NCBI GenBank assembly: GCA_017430535.1
Contig: JAFRMR010000027.1
Span: forward strand, 44,994-108,993
Direction: 5' to 3'
Source of the DNA: Clostridia bacterium
Lineage (GTDB): Bacteria; Bacillota; Clostridia; Oscillospirales; Acutalibacteraceae
Length of the DNA stretch: 64,000 nucleotides
In this document: one piece after another, positions 24,180-32,995 of the stretch
Position numbering within the stretch: position 1 is the stretch's first letter
Layout: each line of letters starts with the position of its first letter
The notes under the pieces: generated by a model
Told to the model about the DNA's origin: nothing
Database searches by the model: none
The model's input: only the letters and a program-made list of their open reading frames with translations
Position numbers and translations under genes: made by a program

Positions 24180-24507
24180 AAGTAAGAAGTCATAAGGGAC
24201 AAGTAATAAGTGTGGGGAGCGGAGCTCCGATTATATTGTCAATATGAGAAGAATTATATCACACACAAAAAATTTTTCAACACAAAATGCAAAGCATTTC
24301 CTCACTTGTCCCTTGTCAATCAGAGCTTCTCCCTGCTTGACAGTGATGTTCCGCTTTGCGGAGTGATGTGTTTTCAAAGTGATGTTTCTCCGAAGTGATG
24401 TTGATTGCTCCGCAATCAGTAAATGGTCGCTTTCGCTCCGAATATACAATCAGCGCTTTGCGCTCCTTACTTCTTCCTTCTTACTTCTTACTTTTTACTT
24501 ATAACTT
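24180..24507. repeat. Composite repeat region with modular hairpin copy R3
   Basis: Most of the gap 24174-24603. The hairpin array is 24343-24466 (+): GTGATGT, TCCGC-ttt-GCGGA, GTGATGT, a TTT/AAA hairpin, GTGATGT, TTC-tcc-GAA, GTGATGT, TGATTGC-tcc-GCAATCA, then a GGTCGC-ttt-CGCTCC and AGCGC-ttt-GCGCT tail as in R1. The region is bordered by TAAGTAAGAAGT-type sequence (24179-24212) and its approximate inverse CTTCTTACTT (24466-24507), and a GGAGCGGAGCTCC palindrome lies at 24217-24229. The remaining 24508-24603 is AT-rich, with TATAAT at 24553-24558 as the likely -10 of the GH51 operon. Confidence 0.75.
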
Positions 24508-24603
24508 AAATATTTTTATAAAAACCCTCTTTATTTATACTGCAATATTTGATATAATACTTTTATTCTGGAGTAATATGGGCAAAATGCCCCGGAGGGA
24601 AAT

Positions 24604-26082
24604 ATGGAAAAATATTTAATCAACCCAAACGAAAAAATCGCAAAAATCTGCAAGGATATATACGGTAACTTTTCCGAGCACCTGGGCAGATGCATTTACG
24701 AGGGCCTGTTTGTGGGCAAAAACTCAGATATACCCAATGTGAACGGTATGCGCTGCGATGTGGTGAACGCCCTTAAAGATATGGGCCTGCCGGTGCTGCG
24801 CTGGCCGGGCGGCTGCTTTGCGGATGAATACCACTGGAAGGACGGCATAGGCCCCCTTGAGAGCAGAAAAAAGATGATTAACACCCACTGGGGCGGAGTA
24901 ACCGAGGATAACAGCTTCGGCACCCACGAATTTTTTGAGCTGTGCAATCAGCTGGGCTGCGATGCCTACATTACCGGCAACCTGGGCAGCGGCACGGTGC
25001 AGGAAATGAGCGAGTGGGTTGAGTATATGACCTTCGGGGGGGAGAGCCCCATGGCGAACCTGCGGCGGCAAAACGGCAGGCAGGAGCCCTGGAAGCTTAA
25101 ATACTTCGCCGTGGGCAACGAAAACTGGGGCTGCGGCGGCAATATGGACCCCTACTTTTACTCAAACATGTATAAAAAATACGCCACCTATGTAAGGAAA
25201 TATTCCGATGACAACCCGGTATATAAAGTGGCCTGCGGCCCCAACGCCGAGGACTACCACTGGACCGAGGAGCTTATGAAAAACGCCCGGCGGATGATGA
25301 ACGGCCTTGCCCTGCATTACTACACAATCACCCATGACTGGAGCAGAAAGGGCAGCGCCACGGAATTCACCAAGGATGAATACTACACCTGCCTGCGCAA
25401 GGCATATAAAATTGATGAAATAATCACCCGCCACCTTGAAATAATGAACAGGTACGATCTGGAAAAACGGGTTGACCTTATTGTGGATGAGTGGGGCACC
25501 TGGCACGATGTGGAGCCCGGCACAAACCCCGGCTTCCTCTACCAGCAGAATACAATGAGGGATGCGGTGGTTGCCGCCCTCTCACTCAACATTTTCAACA
25601 AGCACGCGGACAGAATCAGGATGTGCAACATTGCCCAGACCGTGAATGTGCTACAGGCCGTTGCCCTGACCGATGGCGGGGATATGGTGCTTACCCCCAC
25701 TTATTATATATTCAAGCTATTCAAAGACCACATGGAAAACACCCTGCTGGGCTCTTACATAACAAGCGGCGAAGCCGGCACACAGAGCGACCGCCTGCCC
25801 GCCCTAACCGAGAGCGCCTCAATGGATGAGAGCGGCGTTATTTACAGCACCGTAGTAAATACGGATGCCGACAGCGCAAAGGCGGTTAAGTGCCAGGTGG
25901 CTGACAGTGAAGTAAAGGCCGTGCGGGCGGAGATACTTACCGGCGCCATTGACGCTTACAACAGCTTTGAAAAGAAGGATGAGGTTAAAACAGCCCCCTT
26001 CACCGCCTTTGAGAAAACCGCGGACGGCTTTACCGCCGAAATACCCCCCTGCAGCATAGTTAAGTTCATTATTGAAAGATGA
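24604..26082 (+). CDS. Alpha-L-arabinofuranosidase, GH51
   Basis: 492 residues, the usual GH51 length, no signal peptide, so intracellular. The N-terminal [19 protein letters not shown] and [20 protein letters not shown] (about 64-83) are diagnostic of GH51. The acid/base Glu is in [13 protein letters not shown] (about 168-180) and the nucleophile Glu in [12 protein letters not shown] (about 294-305). A beta-sandwich domain (about 400-492) ends the protein. It removes terminal arabinofuranosyl groups from arabinan or arabinoxylan oligosaccharides taken into the cell. RBS CGGAGGG. First gene of a packed plus-strand run; its stop overlaps the next ATG (ATGA). Confidence 0.95.
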   Translation: MEKYLINPNEKIAKICKDIYGNFSEHLGRCIYEGLFVGKNSDIPNVNGMRCDVVNALKDMGLPVLRWPGGCFADEYHWKDGIGPLESRKKMINTHWGGVTEDNSFGTHEFFELCNQLGCDAYITGNLGSGTVQEMSEWVEYMTFGGESPMANLRRQNGRQEPWKLKYFAVGNENWGCGGNMDPYFYSNMYKKYATYVRKYSDDNPVYKVACGPNAEDYHWTEELMKNARRMMNGLALHYYTITHDWSRKGSATEFTKDEYYTCLRKAYKIDEIITRHLEIMNRYDLEKRVDLIVDEWGTWHDVEPGTNPGFLYQQNTMRDAVVAALSLNIFNKHADRIRMCNIAQTVNVLQAVALTDGGDMVLTPTYYIFKLFKDHMENTLLGSYITSGEAGTQSDRLPALTESASMDESGVIYSTVVNTDADSAKAVKCQVADSEVKAVRAEILTGAIDAYNSFEKKDEVKTAPFTAFEKTADGFTAEIPPCSIVKFIIER

Positions 26083-26333
26083 GCGAAAACCTGAGAATCT
26101 GCCGCCGCTGCCTGCTGACCGAAAGCGGCAGAGAGGATATTATGCGGGATATTGAGCAGCGGATTGCAAAGCTTTCCCCCGATGAAAAATCCCCGGCGGA
26201 GCTTTACGGAGGGCGGCTCGAAATATGCAGGCAGTGCGATTTTCTTGAAAACGGCACCTGCCTTAAATGCGGGTGCTACCCCCAGTTCAGGGCGGCCTTT
26301 ATAAAAAACAAATGTCCTGTGAAAAGATGGTAA
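26079..26333 (+). CDS. DUF6171-like cysteine-rich small protein
   Basis: 84 residues with eight Cys. The N-terminal CRRCLLTES and the C-terminal [18 protein letters not shown] (about 49-66) followed by NKCPVKRW suggest one or two zinc or Fe-S sites. I associate this layout with the DUF6171 family of Clostridia, whose role is not known. The start ATG overlaps the stop of the arabinofuranosidase by 4 bp, so it is translated by coupling; I see no functional tie between the two. Confidence 0.8.
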   Translation: MSENLRICRRCLLTESGREDIMRDIEQRIAKLSPDEKSPAELYGGRLEICRQCDFLENGTCLKCGCYPQFRAAFIKNKCPVKRW

Positions 26334-26338
26334 TTGAA

Positions 26339-27250
26339 ATGTATAAAAAACTCATTGCAGCGGCTCTTGTAATCTTTGCGGCGGCGGCCTTCGCCTCCTG
26401 CTCAAAGCTGGAGCCCGAAGTAACAACCACACAAACAGAAACCGAAACACAAACGGAATCAACAGCCGAAACCTCCAAGGAAATTATCTGGGATCTGCCG
26501 GATTTAACCGCGGAGGACGCTACCCTTAAGCCGGAGCAGACCGTAACGGCAAAGGATGAATCCATAACCGCCGTAACCGAGCCCTCTTCCGTTAAGGAAA
26601 AGGTGACCGAAACGGTGACACAGGGGGCAACCAAGCTCTCCACCACCACGGCAAAGGCCATAGCGGAGACCACTAAAAAGGTGACAACCACCCACGCAAA
26701 ATCCACCACAACCGCGCCCGCTCAAGGCTCCAAGAACAAATACGGGGTTATAGTTTACACCGGCTCCTCGGGCACCACCGTGGACCGCTTCTGGTACACC
26801 GGCACTTACAGCGAGCTGCTGCCCGCCGCCAAGGCCAACAGAAGAACTTACTCCGGCTACATAAGCGATGTGCTTTACCTTACAAACAAAATGAGGGCCG
26901 AAAAGGGGCTCTCTGCCCTTACCCTCAGCGATAAGCTCACGGAGCAGGCCAATGTAAGGGCGGAGGAAATTGCCTGGAGCGGCAAGCACTCCCACACCCG
27001 CCCCACAGGCGGCTATTTCTCATCACTTTTCAAAGAGAACGGCCTTACCACGGGCACGGCGGGCGAAAATATCGGCTGGGGCTACGAAACCCCCTCAGGC
27101 GTATGCAACGCCTGGAAGGAATCCCCCACCCATTATGAGAATATTATGAACCCGGATTTCAGGTGCATAGGCATAGGGGTTGCGGCAGATGCGGACCCGG
27201 ATGCAAAGCTGGTGTGGGTTCAGCACTTCTATACGGAAAGAGTGGGCTGA
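26339..27250 (+). CDS. CAP-domain lipoprotein
   Basis: 303 residues from the ATG at 26339, which gives a clean lipoprotein signal peptide (MYKKLIAAALVIFAA, lipobox FASC, Cys21). Residues 22-160 are a Thr/Glu/Val/Lys-rich linker with repeats such as TTTHAKSTTTAP. Residues about 185-303 are a CAP/SCP domain: VLYLTNKMRAEKGLSALTLS, the His in WSGKHSHTRPTGG, ENIGWGYETP, the His in WKESPTHYENIMNP and the C-terminal WVQHFY. Bacterial CAP proteins of this type are common on Firmicutes surfaces; their activity is unsettled. The gene follows DUF6171 by 5 nt and precedes DUF951 by 1 nt. Confidence 0.88.
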   Translation: MYKKLIAAALVIFAAAAFASCSKLEPEVTTTQTETETQTESTAETSKEIIWDLPDLTAEDATLKPEQTVTAKDESITAVTEPSSVKEKVTETVTQGATKLSTTTAKAIAETTKKVTTTHAKSTTTAPAQGSKNKYGVIVYTGSSGTTVDRFWYTGTYSELLPAAKANRRTYSGYISDVLYLTNKMRAEKGLSALTLSDKLTEQANVRAEEIAWSGKHSHTRPTGGYFSSLFKENGLTTGTAGENIGWGYETPSGVCNAWKESPTHYENIMNPDFRCIGIGVAADADPDAKLVWVQHFYTERVG

Positions 27251-27251
27251 T

Positions 27252-27434
27252 ATGGATTTGCGCATAGGCGACCGCCTTGTGATGAAAAAGAACCACCCCT
27301 GCGGCTGCAACACCTTCGGCGTAACGAGAATAGGCGCGGATATAAAGATAAAGTGCGAGGGCTGCGGCAGAGAGGTTATGATTGAGCGGCCGAAAGTTGA
27401 AAAAAATATCAGGAAAGTATTGCGTGACGAATAA
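27252..27434 (+). CDS. DUF951 family protein
   Basis: 60 residues. [20 protein letters not shown] near the N-terminus and [20 protein letters not shown] near the C-terminus match the small DUF951 family (YyzM-like), with two CxC/CxxC pairs that may bind a metal. In many Firmicutes this gene sits in the origin region near soj/spo0J or ychF; here it lies in front of prfA with a 1-nt stop/start overlap (TAATG). I start at ATG 27252 because upstream in-frame Met codons lie in the preceding gene and lack the family sequence. No function is established that I know of. Confidence 0.88.
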   Translation: MDLRIGDRLVMKKNHPCGCNTFGVTRIGADIKIKCEGCGREVMIERPKVEKNIRKVLRDE

Positions 27435-28510
27435 TGCTGGATAAACTCAGAGAAGTTGAGCTTAAATTTGAAAAACTGAATAACCGCCTGTGCGAAAGCG
27501 ATATTTCCCAAAACATTGAGGAATATAAATCCGTGATGAAGGAAATAAAAAGCCTGACCCCGGTGGTGGAAAAATACAGAGAGTATAAAAAAACCGAGGA
27601 AACCGCAAAAGAAGCGAAGGAGCTGCTTGACGGTGGCGGCCTTGAGCCGGATTTCAGGGATATGGTGCGGGAGGAATATGAAACCGCCGCGGCTCAGCTT
27701 GAAAAATGCGCCGAGGAGCTTAAAATCCTGCTGCTGCCCGGTGACCCCAACGACGATAAGAATGTTATTGTTGAAATAAGGGGCGGCGCCGGGGGTGAAG
27801 AGGCATCCCTTTTTGCCGGGGTGCTTTACAGGATGTATTCAATGTATGCGGAATCCAAGGGCTGGCGCACGGAGATTATATCCTCCAACCCCACGGAGCT
27901 GGGGGGCTTCAAAGAGGTAAGCTTTATGATTGAGGGCGAGGGGGCTTACTCACGCCTTAAATTTGAGAGCGGCGTGCATCGTGTTCAAAGGGTGCCGGAA
28001 ACCGAGAGCCAGGGCAGGATTCAGACCTCCACCGCCACCGTTGCGGTGCTGCCCGAGGCGGAGGATGTGGATATTGAAATAAACCCGGCGGATCTGCAGA
28101 TAGATACCTTCCGCTCCAGCGGAGCCGGCGGCCAGCATATTAACAAAACCGAAAGCGCCATACGCATTACCCACCTGCCCACCGGGGTTGTGGTGGAGTG
28201 CCAGGACGAAAGAAGCCAGTATAAGAATAAAGACAAAGCAATGAAGGTGCTGCGCTCCCGGTTGCTTGAAGCGGAAAGGGAAAAGCAGCAGAGCGCCATT
28301 GCCGGGGAGAGGAAATCCCAGGTAGGCACAGGGGACAGAAGCGAAAGAATACGCACCTATAACTTCCCCCAGGGGCGGGTAAGCGACCACCGCATTAACC
28401 TGACCCTTTACAAATTAGATTCCATAGTGAACGGAAACCTTGATGAAATAATAGATGCCCTTATCACAGCCGATACGGCGGAAAAAATGAAAGCGGACCC
28501 GGAGCAGTAA
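27434..28510 (+). CDS. prfA: Peptide chain release factor 1
   Basis: 358 residues, standard RF1 length. Residues 1-100 are the helical domain 1. The stop-codon recognition domain contains the region around [20 protein letters not shown] (about 182-201), where a PxT-type motif (PET) marks RF1 rather than RF2. The GGQ motif that triggers peptidyl-tRNA hydrolysis is in [18 protein letters not shown] (about 225-242). It reads UAA and UAG. No frameshift site, as expected for RF1. Starts inside the TAATG junction with DUF951. The usual partner prmC is not next to it; the TsaC-CoaE fusion follows 3 nt later. Confidence 0.97.
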   Translation: MLDKLREVELKFEKLNNRLCESDISQNIEEYKSVMKEIKSLTPVVEKYREYKKTEETAKEAKELLDGGGLEPDFRDMVREEYETAAAQLEKCAEELKILLLPGDPNDDKNVIVEIRGGAGGEEASLFAGVLYRMYSMYAESKGWRTEIISSNPTELGGFKEVSFMIEGEGAYSRLKFESGVHRVQRVPETESQGRIQTSTATVAVLPEAEDVDIEINPADLQIDTFRSSGAGGQHINKTESAIRITHLPTGVVVECQDERSQYKNKDKAMKVLRSRLLEAEREKQQSAIAGERKSQVGTGDRSERIRTYNFPQGRVSDHRINLTLYKLDSIVNGNLDEIIDALITADTAEKMKADPEQ

Positions 28511-28513
28511 ACA

Positions 28514-30121
28514 ATGAAAACCCTTTACCTTAAGGATGATGAAAAGTCAATAGCCACGGCGGCGGAGATACTTAAAGGCGGCGGACTGGTTGCAATACCC
28601 ACGGAAACAGTCTACGGCCTTGCCGCCAATGCCCTTGACGGGGAAGCGGTAAAGCGGATTTTTGAAGCCAAAGGGCGGCCTCAGGATAACCCCCTGATAG
28701 TCCATGTTTCCTGCGCGCAGGAAATCCCGCCCCTTGTGGCTGAAACCGATGAGCGGCTTTACGCCCTGGCGGAAAAATTCTGGCCCGGCCCCCTTACCGT
28801 GGTTATGAAAAAATCCGCCCTTATCCCCGATGAGGTAAGCGCGGGGCTTGATACGGTGGCAATCCGTATGCCCTCACACCCGGCGGCAAGGGCGGTAATA
28901 AAAGCAAGCGGCCTGCCTCTGGCGGCGCCAAGCGCCAACCTTTCCGGCAGACCCAGCCCCACAAAGGCAAGGCATGTGATGGATGACCTTGAGGGCAAAA
29001 TTGATGCGGTTATTGACGGCGGCCCCTGCAGCGTGGGGGTTGAAAGCACGGTAATAACCCTTGAAACCGAGCCGCCTATGCTCCTGCGCCCCGGAGGAAT
29101 AACCCCTGAGCAGCTTGAAGAGGTGCTGGGCAAAATCACCGTGAACCACGCGGTTTATGAAAAACTGAACGAAAACGAAGAGGCCCGCTCACCGGGCATG
29201 AAATACAAGCACTACGCCCCCAAAGCTGAGGTTACACTCATAAAAGGCGGCTTTGAGGTTTACGAGAAATACCTGAAGGCCTGCGGCGGTGATATATGCG
29301 CCGTGTGCTATGAGGGCGAAGGAAAGAATTTTGATATATCATTCGAATTCGGCAAAAAGGATGACTATGCCTCCCAGGCAAGGGGAATTTTTGAGGCCCT
29401 GCGGCAGGTGGATGAAAAGGGCTGCAAAAAGGCCTTTGTGCGCTGCCCGGAGCCCCGGGGCATAGGCCTTGCGGTATATAACCGGCTGCTGCGCTCCGCC
29501 GCCTTCAGGGTGCTGGACCTTGACTTCGGCATAGCTGTTTACGGCATAACCGGGCAGACCGGCTCCGGCAAATCCACCCTTTGCAAAAAGGCGGAGGATA
29601 TGGGAATTGCCGTGATTTATACGGATAAGCTTGCCCGCACTGCCCTTGAGAGCAAGGCGGTGCAGAAGGCCCTGACCGGTGCCTTCGGCGGGGATATAAT
29701 TGAAAACGGGGCAGTAAACAGAGCCCTGCTGGCAAAGAAGGCCTTTTCATCCCCCGGCGGCACGGAGCTGCTGAACACCTGCACCCACCCGGAGATTATC
29801 CGCCTGACAGTTGATGAAATACACCGGGCGCAGAAGGCGGGGGCAAAAGCGGCGCTGATTGACGCCCCCGTGCTCTTTGCCACACCCCTGCCGGCAGTCT
29901 GCCGCAAGGTTATCTGCGTAACCGCCCCCGAAGAGCTGCGGAAAAAGCGCATAAAAGAGCGGGACGGCCTTACGGATGAGCAGGCGGATATGCGCATAAA
30001 CGCCCAGCAGAGCGAAGAGGATTACAAAGCAAAATCCGATTATATTATTGAAAACATAAGCCTTGAAGAGGCTGAAAATAAACTTACTGAGTTTTTCGGA
30101 AAGGAAGGATATTATGCCTAA
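28514..30121 (+). CDS. Fused threonylcarbamoyl-AMP synthase and dephospho-CoA kinase
   Basis: 535 residues, two enzymes in one chain. Residues 1-~210 are the Sua5/TsaC/YrdC domain (GGLVAIPTETVYGLAANALD; FEAKGRPQDNPLIVHV; APSANLSGRPSPTKA) and ~215-335 the Sua5 C-terminal domain (SPGMKYKHYAPKAEV). Together they make threonylcarbamoyl-AMP for t6A37 in tRNA. Residues about 340-535 are dephospho-CoA kinase: P-loop GITGQTGSGKST, YTDKLAR, the CoA-binding NTCTHPEIIRL and ICVTAPEELRKKRIKERDG. That half adds the 3'-phosphate to finish coenzyme A. The join is in frame with no stop, and both halves look intact. prfA precedes it, a usual neighbour of sua5 in Firmicutes. Confidence 0.93.
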   Translation: MKTLYLKDDEKSIATAAEILKGGGLVAIPTETVYGLAANALDGEAVKRIFEAKGRPQDNPLIVHVSCAQEIPPLVAETDERLYALAEKFWPGPLTVVMKKSALIPDEVSAGLDTVAIRMPSHPAARAVIKASGLPLAAPSANLSGRPSPTKARHVMDDLEGKIDAVIDGGPCSVGVESTVITLETEPPMLLRPGGITPEQLEEVLGKITVNHAVYEKLNENEEARSPGMKYKHYAPKAEVTLIKGGFEVYEKYLKACGGDICAVCYEGEGKNFDISFEFGKKDDYASQARGIFEALRQVDEKGCKKAFVRCPEPRGIGLAVYNRLLRSAAFRVLDLDFGIAVYGITGQTGSGKSTLCKKAEDMGIAVIYTDKLARTALESKAVQKALTGAFGGDIIENGAVNRALLAKKAFSSPGGTELLNTCTHPEIIRLTVDEIHRAQKAGAKAALIDAPVLFATPLPAVCRKVICVTAPEELRKKRIKERDGLTDEQADMRINAQQSEEDYKAKSDYIIENISLEEAENKLTEFFGKEGYYA

Positions 30122-31514
30122 GAAAACCGAGGCGGAAGCCCTTAAGGAGAAGCTTTTTTACGAAAGAAAGCACGCAAGTTATGTGTGCGATGAAAAAGAA
30201 ATAAAAAAGGCGGATGATTACTGCAGGGAGTATATGAACTTCCTTAACACCGGCCGCACGGAGAGAGAGGCGGCGGAGTATATAATCAAAGCCGCGGAAA
30301 AGCAGGGCTTTGTTCCCTTTGAAAAGAACAAGAAGTACAAGGCCGGGGATAAGGTTTACTCCGATATCAGGGGCAAATCCGTAATTCTCTGCACCTTCGG
30401 CAAAAAGAGCCTTAAAGAGGGCGTAAGAATACTTGCAGCCCATATTGATTCACCCCGCCTTGACCTTAAACCCAACCCCCTTTATGAGGAGGATGACCTG
30501 GCGCTGTTTAAAACCCACTATTACGGCGGCATCAAAAAATACCAGTGGCCCACGGTTCCACTTGCCCTTCACGGCGTTGTATTCAGGAAGGACGGCAGCT
30601 GCGTTACCGTGCGGGTAGGCGATGAGCCCGGCGACCCCTGCTTTGTGGTTACCGATTTGCTCCCCCACCTTGACAGGCAGCAGGCGGACCGCCCCATGAC
30701 AAAGGTTATAAAGGGCGAGGAGCTTAATATACTTGTGGGCAGCAGACCCTTCGGCAAAGAGAAGGGGGATAACCTTGTTAAGCTCAATATCCTTAAAATT
30801 CTCAATGAAAAATACGGCATTACAGAAGAGGACTTCCTCTCTGCCGAGCTTGAGGCGGTGCCCGTATTCCCGGCGGTTGACCTTGGCTTTGACCGCAGCA
30901 TGATCGGCTCCTACGGCCACGATGACAGGGTGTGCGCCTACCCCTCATTTACCGCGCAGTTTGCGGTTAAAAAGCCGGCATACACCTGCCTTACCGTGCT
31001 TACGGATAAAGAGGAAACCGGCTCCGACGGCAACACAGGCCTGCAAAGCGCCTACCTCAAACATTTCATCAGCGACCTGGGCGAGCCCTACGCAATACCC
31101 GGCAGGGATATCCTCAGGGCATCATCCTGCCTTTCCGCCGATGTAAATGCGGGCTACGACCCCACCTTTGCCTCGGTTTATGAAAAGAAAAACGCGGCTT
31201 TCCTCAATAAAGGAATAGTGCTTACCAAATACACCGGCTCCGGCGGCAAGGGCGGCACCAACGATGCCAACGCGGAGTTTGTTTCACTGGTCCGCCAGGC
31301 CTTTGACAAGGCAAATGTAGTGTGGCAGACCGGGGAACTGGGCAAGGTTGACGAGGGCGGCGGAGGCACCGTTGCAAAATATGTTGCCAACCTGGGCGCT
31401 CAGGTGGTTGATGTGGGTGTTCCCGTGCTGTCAATGCACGCCCCCTTCGAAACAGTTGCAAAATCCGATGTATATATGGCCTTCAAGGGCTTCAAGGCAT
31501 TCCTTGAATTCTGA
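30114..31514 (+). CDS. M18-family aminopeptidase
   Basis: 466 residues. Metal ligands and catalytic residues of M18 aspartyl aminopeptidases are present in order: HIDSPRLDLKPNPLYEED, SYGHDDRVCAYPS (bridging Asp), DKEETGSDGNTGLQS (catalytic Glu plus Glu ligand), DVNAGYDP and MHAPFETVAKSDVYM (last His). Zinc enzyme that removes N-terminal residues from peptides in the cytosol. The ATG at 30114 is preferred (GGAAGGA, 6 nt upstream) and overlaps the TsaC-CoaE stop by 8 bp. Last gene of the 24604-31514 run, followed by 258 nt without a clear gene. Confidence 0.95.
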   Translation: MPKKTEAEALKEKLFYERKHASYVCDEKEIKKADDYCREYMNFLNTGRTEREAAEYIIKAAEKQGFVPFEKNKKYKAGDKVYSDIRGKSVILCTFGKKSLKEGVRILAAHIDSPRLDLKPNPLYEEDDLALFKTHYYGGIKKYQWPTVPLALHGVVFRKDGSCVTVRVGDEPGDPCFVVTDLLPHLDRQQADRPMTKVIKGEELNILVGSRPFGKEKGDNLVKLNILKILNEKYGITEEDFLSAELEAVPVFPAVDLGFDRSMIGSYGHDDRVCAYPSFTAQFAVKKPAYTCLTVLTDKEETGSDGNTGLQSAYLKHFISDLGEPYAIPGRDILRASSCLSADVNAGYDPTFASVYEKKNAAFLNKGIVLTKYTGSGGKGGTNDANAEFVSLVRQAFDKANVVWQTGELGKVDEGGGGTVAKYVANLGAQVVDVGVPVLSMHAPFETVAKSDVYMAFKGFKAFLEF

Positions 31515-31592
31515 TATTTAAGAAAAATACAGCTTCGGCATCCTCAGAGCGAACAAAAATAAAGAAGATGTAACGCGTAAGTTAACAATTTG

Positions 31593-31622
31593 TTCACATT
31601 TGCGCAACATGTCTGGTATATA
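31593..31622 (+). promoter_or_regulatory. Possible promoter of the 31773 operon
   Basis: -35 TTCACA (31593-31598), 18-nt spacer, extended -10 TGG-TATATA (31614-31622). It would give a leader of about 140 nt containing the hairpin at 31705-31746. The rest of 31515-31592 holds no gene I can support. Confidence 0.45.
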
Positions 31623-31704
31623 GTTAGGGTACGATACCACAGAGGACAGAAATTGTCCAAAAAGTTTGACATCTTCTTTTTTCATTTTTATTTTCTCTTT
31701 CCCC

Positions 31705-31746
31705 AAAACAGGATGCCGGGTGCTGCACACTTCCGGCATCCTGTTT
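31705..31746 (+). terminator. Hairpin upstream of RlmI-like gene (terminator or attenuator)
   Basis: Perfect 11-bp stem CAGGATGCCGG (31709-31719) and CCGGCATCCTG (31733-31743), 13-nt loop, AAAA before and TTTATTTAT after. It either ends the M18 operon or acts as an attenuator in the leader of the next gene, whose ATG is only 27 nt beyond. Confidence 0.65.
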
Positions 31747-31772
31747 ATTTATGCCGTTTTTTGAGGAACTTT

Positions 31773-32993
31773 ATGAAAAACAGAGATTTTCCCATAGTCT
31801 GCGTAACCCCCAAGGCGGAGCTTTCCCTCAGGAAGGGGCACCCCTGGGTTTACGGCGAGGAAATAACAGAGGAATTCGGCGAAATAACAAACGGAGGCCT
31901 CTGCGATGTGGTGAGCAAAAAGGGCGCGTACCTGGGCACGGGGCTTGTGAGCCTTGAGAGCAAAATACGGGTGCGAGTGCTTTCCGCCAACCCCAATGAA
32001 AAATTCACCCCCGCCTTCTGGGAAAGAAGGATAAGGTACGCCCTTGACTACCGCAGGAGCGTAATGGGCGCTGATTTTTCCGCCTGCCGCCTTGTTTTCG
32101 GCGAAGCGGACGGCCTGCCGGGCTTCACTGCGGATAAATTCTCGGATATCATCGTTATTCAGGTGCTCTCCTACGGTATGGAAAAAATAAAGGATATCCT
32201 CTGCTCCGCCCTTGTGAAGGTGCTGGGTGAATACGGCGAAACCGTAAGAGGCATTTACGAGCGGAACGATGTTGCCCTCAGGGAAAACGAGGGCCTCCCC
32301 CAGCAGAAGGGCTGGTATGAGGGGCTCCCCCACTCCGGCGAAACCTTTACATACATAACAGAAAACGGAATCAAATATAAAGTTGATTTTGAAAACGGGC
32401 AGAAAACAGGATTTTTCCTTGATCAGAAGTATAACCGCCGCGCCGTGGCGCAGACGGCAAAAGGCCGCAGGGTGCTGGATTGCTTTACCCACACCGGCTC
32501 CTTTGCCCTGAATGCCGCCGCAGGGGGCGCGGAAAAGGTAACCGCCGTTGATATAAGCGAAACCGCCCTTATGCAGGCAAAGGAAAACGCAGAGCTCAAC
32601 GACCTTGCCGATAAAATAGATTTTGTGTGCGCCGATGTTTTTGACCTGCTCACAGAGCTCGAAAAAAAGGGCGGCAAGCCCTATGATTATATTATCCTTG
32701 ACCCTCCGGCCTTCACCAAAAGCCGCAAAACCGTAAAGAATGCGGAGCGGGGCTACAAGGAGATAAACTACCGCGCAATGAAGCTCCTGCCCCGGGGCGG
32801 CTGGCTTGCAACCTGCTCCTGCTCCCATTTTATGAAGAGCGAGCTGTTTGAAAAAATGCTTCTTTCCGCCGCGGCGGATGCTCAGGTTCAACTGAAAACC
32901 GTGGAGGCAAGGCAGCAGAGCAAGGATCATCCGGTGCTTATGAATGTGCCGGAAACGGATTACCTTAATTTTTACATCTTTCAGGTGGTTTGA
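31773..32993 (+). CDS. Class I SAM-dependent rRNA methyltransferase, RlmI-like
   Basis: 406 residues from ATG 31773 (TGAGGAA, 5 nt upstream). An N-terminal PUA-like RNA-binding domain (about 1-80, VTPKAELSLRKGHPWVYGEE) is followed by a central RlmI domain (GEADGLPGFTADKFSDIIVI) and a Rossmann methyltransferase: motif I VLDCFTHTGSFALNAA, motif II TAVDISETALMQAKENAELN and motif IV DPPAF (about 305). This layout belongs to the RlmI/RlmO group that makes 5-methylcytosine in 23S rRNA; the exact site is not deducible. Overlaps nothing upstream; the next gene begins 2 nt after its stop codon. Confidence 0.9.
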   Translation: MKNRDFPIVCVTPKAELSLRKGHPWVYGEEITEEFGEITNGGLCDVVSKKGAYLGTGLVSLESKIRVRVLSANPNEKFTPAFWERRIRYALDYRRSVMGADFSACRLVFGEADGLPGFTADKFSDIIVIQVLSYGMEKIKDILCSALVKVLGEYGETVRGIYERNDVALRENEGLPQQKGWYEGLPHSGETFTYITENGIKYKVDFENGQKTGFFLDQKYNRRAVAQTAKGRRVLDCFTHTGSFALNAAAGGAEKVTAVDISETALMQAKENAELNDLADKIDFVCADVFDLLTELEKKGGKPYDYIILDPPAFTKSRKTVKNAERGYKEINYRAMKLLPRGGWLATCSCSHFMKSELFEKMLLSAAADAQVQLKTVEARQQSKDHPVLMNVPETDYLNFYIFQVV

Positions 32994-32995
32994 TT

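Noticed and set aside
31518-31682. 55-codon minus-strand frame starting MKKEDVKLFGQFLSSVVSYP
   Set aside because: Protein-like to look at, but codon use differs from the surrounding genes, the ribosome site is weak and it overlaps a likely promoter and stem. Not supported enough to annotate.
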